Shown one piece after another: positions 55,601 to 64,000 of a stretch of 64,000 nucleotides of DNA. Position numbers and translations under genes: made by a program. Position 1 is the stretch's first letter. Each line of letters opens with the position of its first letter. Source of the stretch: Acanthornis magna (Eukaryota; Chordata; Aves; Passeriformes; Acanthizidae); NCBI GenBank assembly GCA_036785705.1, contig JAWUZG010000004.1, positions 8,156,501 through 8,220,500 of the forward strand, written 5' to 3'. The notes beneath the pieces were generated by a model that ran no database searches, had not been told where the DNA came from, and saw only the letters and a list, made by a program, of their open reading frames with translations.

Positions 55601-57764
55601 ATTCCCAAAGGCTAGTCTTGCTAATAAAGACCGAGGGAAAGAAAGGACTGTCACCTTTTCCATGGAGAAGATAGGTATGGTAGGTATCCAGTCTTGATGT
55701 CAATGACAAATACAACAGCAGAAACAGCAGCTGAACCTGAAAGTACGATATTTCCAATAGATTAGAAATTCACTGCCATAAATGTGAAAAAAAAAAAACA
55801 ACCCAGACCTTCAAAACCTGTATCAACAGAATACCTATGCATAAAATATATCAGCCTATGAAAAATGAGAGATTTTGAGCTTAAAATACCCCTAACAGTA
55901 TCAGTTTCATTTGATGAGACAATTGATTCTTCTATGGAATACTTATTTGTTTCACCACTACTTTTAATTTATATTTTTGTGGTATAAATAGTGCAGAAAT
56001 AAATAATTGTAATCAAAAGTTTTGCAGAGTGCGTGCATGGAAACACACACACATACACTAGATCTTCCAGCTGAACAAGTAATGCCTCTATTACCTGAAT
56101 CTCTTAAAAATTGTCTATAAGATGGTATATTTTTGTGGCCCCATTCTATGAGTTACACTGCCTCAAAAAAGCAGTGTAAGTTATACGTGGGGATATGATG
56201 CAAGGGACTTTGAAAGTCTCTAAGGTGGGGCTGACACCTGAGCTGACACAAAAAGCAGACTTGATCAACACAAGTGACAATGAAAAATACTTATACTGAC
56301 TAATTCCAGTGAGGACACAAGTAATATAGTCTCTTTACAACTTTCAAGCTCAACTTCAAATAGAACACATGTAAGTAGAGGTGATTCTCCTCTGGCTCTG
56401 TCCTCGTCATCAGTGAGGTATTAAGCTTACTAATCAGTTTATCTAAGAACTGTGATATTGTACTGCTGGTTCTGCATCATTTAGGGGCAAAAAAATCTTT
56501 TAGCAGCCGCTCTGAAAAAATTATTTTTTCATCTGTTATTCGTGTGTCCACATTTCTACAAATATTCTAAACTACAAGGGAAAAAGCCCGCAAAAGCTCA
56601 CATGCACTTTTTAACTGCTATAGAATGAATCAGAAATATTTTGCATTTAATCTGAAGGATAAAACGGTAAGAGAATGGAAAGAATTCTAAAACCCCCAAA
56701 TATCCTGTATATTTTATAACAACATAAAGAAAAACAGCAGATACCTAATGCCATCTTCACCTATACAGTTAAAAGAGTTCTGCTATAAAAATTACATGTA
56801 ATCAATATGAATGCAGCTATAGACAGAGCCACACGTGGCACCTTGCAATTTAATTCTGTCTTTACTACTGCTGGGTTCCAGTTTTATATTTATAGTATGC
56901 ATAATGAATGAATACATTTTAGAACTGATCCAACAGGGAAAAAATCTCTTTCCTTTTTGACATATTCAGAATCAGCTACTTGTTTTTCTTAAATCTAAAC
57001 TAAAAATTATTTGGGTTGTGGCTGAGTTGAGAAAGAATTTAGTTTGGTTTGTGTAGCAAAGAAGCTATGTGAAGGAGGACATTTCATGAAATAAAAGAAT
57101 ATATATATTTATATACAATACATGTAAAGATAAAAGATATATGTTTATATCATAAACATAATAAAAAACTCAAATAAAGAAAATAATAAACACATTTGTT
57201 CCAGTAGCAAATGCAAAACAATTAACGAGTGAACATATAATATTTCCAGATTTACAGGTATTTATCTGTCAATTACTTTTAAAATCTGCCTCCTGGCATA
57301 CTTTAATAGTAACTTTAAAAGAAGTACTTATCATTTATATATAAGACATATAGCTTAATGGATAATATGTGTTGAAAAATAATTTTCCAGGTATTTGTGA
57401 TTTTGGCTGTCTTTCTGTGGTCAGCTTAGGCAACACAACCTTTATTTTGCTTGAACGCTTGAGTCCTGAAAAATCAATTCGGGACTGAGTCCTGAAGAAT
57501 CTGTTGGGGATTTACTTTCTGTTTTGTACCATTGTGATGGGTAAATTCAACCTCTGCATTCAGATTTCTTCTATTTAGTGAAAAAAAACTCTAATAACTT
57601 AAAACATCGATACAACGCAATGAGAATTTCAAATCCAACCTCACTGACTTTTTAAAAATTAATTATGCAAAATAAAATTTTTTAAAAAATAGTGATACAT
57701 GGCAACATGAACTTTATCAATAAGTCAAAAAACTTCTCATTTTCATAACGAAGTTGTAATAACC
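55601..57764. other. Unique AT-rich non-coding DNA
   Basis: No gene was recognised. It includes an (A)12 run at about 55787, a short ACACACAC run at about 56045, (TA)n tracts near 57100-57115, and an imperfect 26-bp direct repeat of GAGTCCTGAA units (57461 and 57487). Confidence 0.55.
57461..57511. repeat. Imperfect 26-bp tandem duplication
   Basis: GAGTCCTGAAAAATC at 57461 and GAGTCCTGAAGAATC at 57487, with partial similarity (TTCGGGA/TTGGGGA) through the rest of each unit. Confidence 0.65.
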
Positions 57765-58330
57765 CTTGTTATGCCTGGGTTGCATAGAAAAGAAGTGTGG
57801 CTATCAGGTCAAAGGAAACAAGCAGGTCTCTACTCTGGTCCTATGAGACTCCACCTTGAGTACTACACGCAGCCCTGGAGTCCTCAGTACAGGAAAGGCA
57901 TCGACCTATTGGAGTGTGTCAAGAGGAGGGCCAGAGGAATGATGAGAGGACTGGAACACCTCTCCTGTGAGGAAAGGCTGGGACGATTGGGGTATTTTAG
58001 TCTGGAGGAGAGAAAGTTCCAGGGAGATCTCATTGCAGCCTTTCAGTATTTAAAGGGTGCCTTTAAGAAAGACAGGAACAGACTTTTTTAGCATGGCCAG
58101 AGAATAGATTCAGATTAGCTATAAGGAAGAAATTTTTTAAAATGAAAGAAGTAAAACACTAGAACAGTTTTCCCAGAGAGGTGTCCCGTCCCTGGAAATA
58201 TTTAGGGTGGACAGCGTTTTCGAGTAACCTAGGTGTTCAAAGGTGAAGATGTCCCTACTGAAGGCACACAGGACTAGATGATTTTTAAAGGTCCCTTACA
58301 ACCCAATCTATGCCTTGATTGTATGATGCT
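57765..58330 (+). mobile_element. CR1 LINE 3' portion with open ORF2 tail
   Basis: A 106-codon open frame (57771-58091) contains RLHLEYYTQPWSPQYRKG, DLLECVKRRARGMMRGLEHL, SCEERLGRLGYFSLEERKF and GDLIAAFQYLKG, which is the C-terminal end of CR1 ORF2. It is followed by the 3' part of ORF2/3' UTR: ATTCAGATTAGCTATAAGGA, TTTTCCCAGAGAGGTGTCCC, TGGACAGCGTTTTCGAGTAA and AGGACTAGATGATTTTTAAA, ending with a poorly preserved tail (GATTGTATGATG). A roughly 30-bp loss after the K-G-A-F-K-K block removes the stretch that normally joins ORF2 to the R-F-R-L-D region. A fragment only, with no promoter or upstream RT. Confidence 0.92.
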
Positions 58331-59065
58331 GTTGTTACTACTTACTGAAGATAATAGGTTTAGAATGTATGTGTTGTATTCTTTGAAATTAATTGCCAAA
58401 ATCCTTGTTAGCAGGAAAACCATGAAGAAGTGAACATTTTGTGAATATGCAAGAATCTTTTTCTGCATGTTTAAGAGGGCAGGAGTGCATGCCAAACTGA
58501 GACAAGAGATTGCTTTGCCGTCTGTGTCTGCAATCAGACTCAAGGTTTTAATTGGGTTCCATAGAGCACGCGGAAGCGCTAACCAAGACCATACGCATCA
58601 GATCTACCTCTATGTGTTATGTTATTGTTTCTGTATGTGCTACAACTCTGAAAGCTGAGATCTGTGCTTTCAAGAGTCTGAATATGGCACATACGCTCAT
58701 GTTATTGTCTATGTTATACAGAAACATATCACATAGAGACTGAACTGTGCATGTTGCCATGGATCCTGGGGTCACCTTGGAAAAGTATATGTTTTTCTTT
58801 ATTGTTGGAAACTACTAAATATTATTCTGTTCAGGCTCTATAGCACCCTTTTCCATGCCTCATCTACTGCTCTGATATAGCTGCCATTATAACAGAGCTA
58901 GTACTTTGTATTCACAACATTATTATTCAATAACCTTTCTTTTCTATTGAGAAATTGCCTGCTGTCCTTGTGTTTGACCTTTGAAGTAAAGTAATTCTAC
59001 CTAGCAGACCTTTCTTTTATTTAAATATTTGTAAAACATCATCCACTCTTGCAAAATGATTAATA
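58331..59065. other. Short unique spacer between two CR1 ends
   Basis: No gene was recognised. A small CpG-containing patch (CACGCGGAAGCGCTAACC at 58567-58584 and CATACGCATC soon after) stands out in otherwise CpG-poor DNA (see findings). Confidence 0.5.
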
Positions 59066-59285
59066 AAATCATAGAATGGTTTGGGTTGGAAGGGACCTTA
59101 GAGGTCATCTAGTTCCGACACTCCTGCCACGTCCAGGGAAATTTCCGCCAGATCAAGTTGTTCAAAGTTCCAACCAACATGGCCTGGAACACTCCGAGAA
59201 ATGGGGCATCCACAACTTCTCTGGGCAACATGTTATGCTGTCTCACAACTCTTACAGTAAAGAAATTCCATGAAATCATTATAAC
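59066..59285 (-). mobile_element. CR1 LINE 3' end, well preserved
   Basis: Starts with AATCATAGAATGGTTTGGGT, then TGGAAGGGACCTTAGAGGTC and ATCTAGTTCCGACACTCCTG: a very good match to the reverse complement of the CR1 3' terminus. It continues through CAACATGGCCTGGAACACTC, GGGGCATCCACAACTTCTCT and TTACAGTAAAGAAATTCC, then fades. Only the last 200 or so bases of the element are present, the usual product of abortive target-primed reverse transcription. It is one of the least diverged copies here. Confidence 0.95.
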
Positions 59286-62130
59286 AGAACAAAGATGTCA
59301 CCTCCACTGCTGCTGAGAGACTGTTTATTCAAATTCAAAGCTCCTAAGCTCTAATTTTCTCTGCCATTGATGTTCTCCATGACCTCAGACTTTTCTGTGA
59401 TTTAATTGGCTCCGTTTTACTTTGGATTGATACTATCTAATTCAGTGTGATTCTCCTGAAGACTTAGTAGAGCATTGTTCATGATATGAAAAGAATAATG
59501 TTACATGAATGCATATTATCATGTTTAGCTACTTTGCATCAGCCTACTGCTCGTTGATGTTGCCTATAAGCAAGAATGAATGACATAAACTGCATTTGAC
59601 AAAAATGTCTTCAGCAATTGCTAGAGGTAATGCTATGAATATACTAAAAATAATGACACTGTCACTGTATTCAGGCTGACAGGCTTTGCTAAGAGGCAAG
59701 GAATGTTAACTTGGGCTTAGATCTGTTAAATACTGTATTCTGGACATGGCTTCCTCTGTTTGGCTGCCTTGCTGTGCCAGTAGGATGAACATCTTGACAA
59801 TTTGCAGCAAGTGAAGCCTGTGACCTCAAATATATTGACTTGCTCATGCTAATATTGCTTATTTGGCTAATTTGGCTGCTGGAATGAAGCTGATTTATGC
59901 CAAGTTGGTTTAGAGAACTTAGAAAACACTGTATAACAACATGTATCCATCCAAAACTGCCCATACACAGCTGTGCAAGCTTTGATCATTCACCAGACTT
60001 CCAGATCAAAGGGTATCTTTTTTTCATTATTTTTTTCAGGTCTCAGGTTTACAGTTTTACTGTTGCATTAAAAGTATGATGTATTTCATATTAAGTAGCT
60101 TAATTACTGTCAGACAATATAAGCTCCTGAAGAGATTTTACCTAATCAGAATTCTTCATCTGCTTTGATATTTTAAATAGCTTTTTTTTTCTTTAATTAA
60201 GAAAAAATTAGTAGCTAATGTACTGATCAACAACAAAAGCAAAACAAAGTCCTTTTTTATAAGATTTTTACATCCAAAGTGCTTAAATTTACTTCTGATT
60301 TCAAAGGTACAGATAGAGAAAAAATGCAGAGGAAAGGCCATGGCTTATTCTCCTCAGAAGCCACACTTGAATATAAAATGTTCTTTTCAGCAACTTTAAT
60401 AAATGTTTGTTAGAAATATACGTGTTTTAGGTACTGACATAAAACTATATATTCCTAGCACTTCACTATGATCAATCATTTCTTTACTAATTCCTACTGA
60501 GCAGTTGTCTGGGAAGCGTAAACTTCCCAATTGTGTTTTGGCACATTTATTCTACAAGATTTTAGTATTTGATACAGAATAATTTCCTCACTGTATCATC
60601 TGAACTTTACTTATTCTCAAATAATCCTTCCTTTCTTCTAAAACTTAAATACAATTTTTGACATTTCCTTATCCTTTTCACTAGGATCCATTTTATGAAT
60701 ACTGAGAATTCCCCTTGAGTCTAAAATAATCTCATTAGATTAAGCTACAGCTTCAGCATTTACCCATGGAAGATCTTCTTCACTATACAAAATATATTTA
60801 TATTTTATTTCTTCTTTGTTACTTCCGATCCCTCTTTGTGAGCTCTTGTAAAACAGTTTTTTTTTCTTAGAGATATTGGTTGTGTCTGTTTAGGTTTGGT
60901 TTTGCTGCTAGATCTGTTTCTGCTTAATTTTCTCTTTCTTATGGACATATGATGAAGATTTGATACAATTTTGTATCTTAGAAAAGACAAACTACTTTCT
61001 CTAACTTTAAATCAGATTCTTAATAGTGTTTCCCTCAGTTTTGGCCTCAAATTACTATTATAACACTGTTTACTGAGATTCTAAGTACCTCCCAAAGATC
61101 TCTCACTAATCTCAAACCTGATTTTAATTCTCTTGATTTTCTTACATAAGCCTTATGAAATATAGATCCAAATTCTTTTAAAGACTTAAATTTCCTTAAG
61201 TATCTTTGAATATCTCTTGCACTCTTCTCAACAGCTATGAATGTAATGTAATTGTGTAGGTTGGAGTTTTTACCTATAAGTTCCTTATTTAAACCTTTTA
61301 TTTTTTTCCTTTGCTTCTTATAGGTTTATTTCTCATTCTATCTCACTGCTGCTACTTTGCTCTGATTTAAAAATTATAATTATATTAAATCCTTAAGACG
61401 ACAAAGGAGTGAGAACTTTTTTTTCTTTTCCTCAGTTAACAATATGATATTAGTTTTAAATAGACTACAATATTGCAGAGGTTGTTTTTCTAGTTTGAAC
61501 AGTCTAGTATGTAGAGGTTATCTTAACAGTTTTCTACTTCACCACAATGCTTTTACACTTTTCATCAGAATAAAAAGCATGTGTTTTTTATAGTAATATC
61601 TATTTAAAGCTGTATTGTAACCCAAAAATATGACAAACAAGTGCAGTAATATATATATAAAAATAAATTTAAGCATGAGATTTATGAGAATCAGTGAAAT
61701 AGAAAAGCTTTAAGTTATTGTTTTTGCAAATGTGATCAAAGGTGATTGACCACTGTTTATTGGTCTGCATTTTCAGGTGTGATAAAGAACAGAAAAAAAC
61801 CTGATCATTAGAAGAGTGGAAGAAAAATGTAACTGTACAGAGAAAGGGCTAAATTGAATGCACTGATAAAAAATAGGCAATGACAGAAATCAGGACAAGA
61901 GTAAAATAATTTCACTTGAGAGTTTCTTTTAAAGGATGAGAAATGCTGCAGTGTAGACCTTAACAAAGGATAAAATTCCTTCCTCCAATCTGCACTGCAG
62001 ATCTTAATGGTATATTCTCCAGCTACCCTGTATACAGGGCTCCCACTGATATTAATAAATGTTCCTTTCATAGAACTACTGCAGAATATGAATAGAAATA
62101 TGAATAGAAATCAAGAAGAGAAAAAAAAAA
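59286..62130. other. Unique non-coding DNA with possible conserved segment
   Basis: No gene or named transposon was recognised. Segment 59520-59960 is high-complexity and could be a conserved non-coding element. The minus-strand frame at 60805-60990 is Lys/Arg-rich but low-complexity, with no family match that I know. A decayed CTCCCACTGATATTAATAAATG motif at 62039-62060 may belong to an ancient repeat. Confidence 0.5.
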
Positions 62131-62330
62131 TACTGTATAGAAGGGTTTCCTGATATTCAGAGGGAACCTCCTGTGTTTCAGTTTCTGCCTCTGGTCCTGT
62201 CACTGGGCACCACTAAAAAGTCCCTGGCTCCTTCCTGTTTACACCCTCCCCTCAGGGAATACATTGGTCACTTCCCCCCAGCCTTCTCTTTTCCAGGATG
62301 AACAGTCACAGCTTTAAAATATCATTGTAA
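62131..62330 (-). mobile_element. CR1 LINE internal fragment
   Basis: Plus-strand order TTCCTGATATTCAGAGGGAA, CCTCCTGTGTTTCAGTTTCT, GGTCCTGTCACTGGGCACCA, AAAAGTCCCTGGCTCCTTCC, TTACACCCTCCCCTCAGGGA and CAGCCTTCTCTTTTCCAGGA is the reverse complement of the CR1 ORF2-tail/3' UTR junction. The true 3' terminus that should lie to the left is missing, so this is either a deletion remnant or an insertion whose 3' end was later lost. Similarity to the family pattern is high over the retained part. Confidence 0.9.
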
Positions 62331-64000
62331 AATATCCGATTAAGGAGTGCTATTAAAGAATTTATAGAACATTAGGCAAATGATTTTTATGATTTATTTA
62401 ACTTGAAACTAACACTGATCTCAATTTAAAGAATGCATGATATGTTAGTTGACATGAAAGGAATTGCATCTATATACGTGTGGTGTATTGCATGTATTTA
62501 GACCTGAATGAGTTGATAGAATTACTAATTAAATATATCTTCATTTTGAAGGAAAAACAAATGTAATATTTGATTGATTATTTTAAAGTTATTTCAGCAA
62601 TCTGCACAATCTTATTATTTCATATATGACACAAAGTAATCAGTAATAACAGTGAAATGGATTTTCAAATATGTGTATGTAATTTCTTTCAAAGAGCAGA
62701 TAATTTGAAAAGTTATAGTTAAAAGAGTAAAATTGTGCATTTGGTAGACAAAGGGGAAGGAAAGAAAGAATTTTTAAAATTCAGACTACCTTAATCTAAA
62801 CTGACTTTGAGTCTAAAATAGGTGAGCAAGATGGGGTTTTTTGTTGTTTTGGTTTTTTTAATCCAAACTAAGATAAAAACAATAGAAAAACAGAGATTAT
62901 AAGGAATCCAAAGGAATTTCTGTTCAGAGAAAGCAAATAGCTGATTCCAAAGCATAGTAATTAGTCAAAAGGCTTCAGCTTCTCAACTAACTTCAGACAT
63001 AGGCAGTCTGCTGGTCTATCTTTGATGTATTGACATGAGGATTTATTTATAATCAATACAGAGAAGCAGGAATTTTTAGGCTGTGATTTATCTCAAGTAG
63101 GTATCTTAATCCAGATGAATCACATATTGTAACTGTTTTCTTTCATTAGGTATGAACAAAAGCTGAGAAGAACTAGTTAAGATGCAGACTTCTCCATTTA
63201 ACTGGATAAACCCCACTCTCAGTTCAGTGGGTCTTGGATTTCTAGAAGAAATTTTTTTTTTATAATTATATAATGAAATATATCAATATGCCAAATTACT
63301 CCAAGACAACCCACGAGGGGCAAGAGGATGCCTATTAACCTGAAAAGGAGTGATTCCATTTACTTTAGGACTGATTCTGCTTATTTCCCACTAAGACAAA
63401 TTGATTTGGGGATATTGAGCTGACAAGCTTATATTTAAGTTTTAATCATAATTTAAGACCTTAGTGAAATAAACTTTCTGTGGAAAACAATAATTAAAAG
63501 TAGTAATTCATTATCCTCAAGTTTCTGAATACAGTAATTTTTAAATAATTCAGTAGTGAAGCATACACACACACTGCTCTTCACATGCACCTCCCTCCAC
63601 ACACACTCACACTGAGGCACCACCCCACACACACAGCCATGATCAGCATAACACATCATTAACCCCTTGGAAAAGACTGAAATGCTAAATGCCTCTCTTC
63701 CTGGGCAAAATATCTGGTACAATCAGAGGAAAATTCAGTTTAATATCTGCATCATATTTAAAACACAGTTTTTTATTTAATTTTATTTGCAGAATATTTT
63801 CATTTAATTTAATTGAAATTATTTATTTCTCATCTCCTGTATTTCTATGAATATTTTCTTCTAAAAATTGAAAAAAAGTACATTATATGTTTTCAAGATA
63901 AAACATTGGTTTATGCAATTTTAAACAATAATGATATGGAAGCATTTATTTGTCCCTCACTAAGGTAAAATAAATATTTTAATCACAGATCATTTACAAT
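62331..64000. other. Unique AT-rich non-coding DNA to window end
   Basis: No gene or named transposon was recognised. It contains a GGTTTTTTGTTGTTTTGG-type tract (62833-62859), (T)10 at about 63251, and an imperfect CA-rich tract (63564-63637) that produces a Cys/Val-rich 89-codon minus-strand frame of no significance. Confidence 0.6.
63564..63637. repeat. Imperfect CA-rich simple repeat
   Basis: Runs of ACACACAC separated by CTGCTCTTCACATGCACCTC and similar C/A-rich bridging sequence; a decaying (CA)n microsatellite. Confidence 0.75.

Noticed and set aside
58530..58620. tRNA-like GGGTTCCATAGAG near the CpG cluster
   Set aside because: It does not fit the B-box consensus closely, and no A box or cloverleaf could be drawn.
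60805..60990. Lys/Arg-rich 61-codon minus-strand frame
   Set aside because: Antisense of a T/C-rich tract. Basic composition follows from A/G-rich codons and no nuclear-protein domain is recognisable.

Overview
The window reads as nuclear DNA from a bird. The best evidence is the repeat content. At least fourteen fragments of CR1 LINEs are present, several ending in the characteristic 8-bp (ATTCTRTG)n tail, along with two LTR blocks carrying promoter and poly(A) signals and a truncated piece of a third LTR type common in birds. An ancient CR1/L3-like copy and a MIR-like SINE relic fit an amniote background. The base composition is AT-rich and CpG-poor. I recognised no protein-coding exon, rRNA, tRNA, CRISPR array or bacterial feature. 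The window is best described as an intergenic desert or the interior of a very large intron. All family assignments rest on recall of repeat consensus sequences, not on a search.

Layout: 1-3094 is unique AT-rich DNA with a 22-bp triplicate. A CR1 3' end lies at 3095-3335 (-) and an old L3-like CR1 at 5025-5475 (+). From 5476 to 14724 there is unique DNA with a cluster of palindromes near 9.1 kb. The 14.7-18.9 kb interval is the densest repeat neighbourhood: an LTR fragment (-), three juxtaposed CR1 pieces in +/-/+ orientation, and an LTR of about 0.9 kb with TATA box and AATAAA. From 18.9 to 30.2 kb DNA is mostly unique, with one old CR1 end and an unexplained GC-rich block near 24 kb. A 1.3-kb CR1 at 30181-31485 (-) contains a (CATC)n microsatellite that appears to have grown from a CCATCCA seed in the element itself. 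A MIR-like relic is at 34.5 kb and CR1 copies at 36.8 and 40.2 kb. A 40.9-47.9 kb AT-rich tract carries a compound (TA)(CA)(TACATA) microsatellite. From 48 to 62.3 kb there are six more CR1 fragments and a CpG-retaining LTR at about 53.55-54.28 kb.

No genes work together here. The content is the history of retrotransposon insertion and decay: CR1 copies that are 5'-truncated (normal for target-primed insertion), copies with internal deletions, and copies that have lost their 3' end. Open reading frames of 60-190 codons are either CR1 reverse-transcriptase remnants, antisense shadows of CR1, or chance frames in AT-rich DNA. I did not find a new biological system. The most useful observations are the microsatellite born inside CR1, the three-piece CR1 cluster, the CpG-rich LTR, the palindrome cluster at 9.08-9.13 kb, the unexplained GC-rich island near 24 kb and a handful of candidate conserved non-coding segments.
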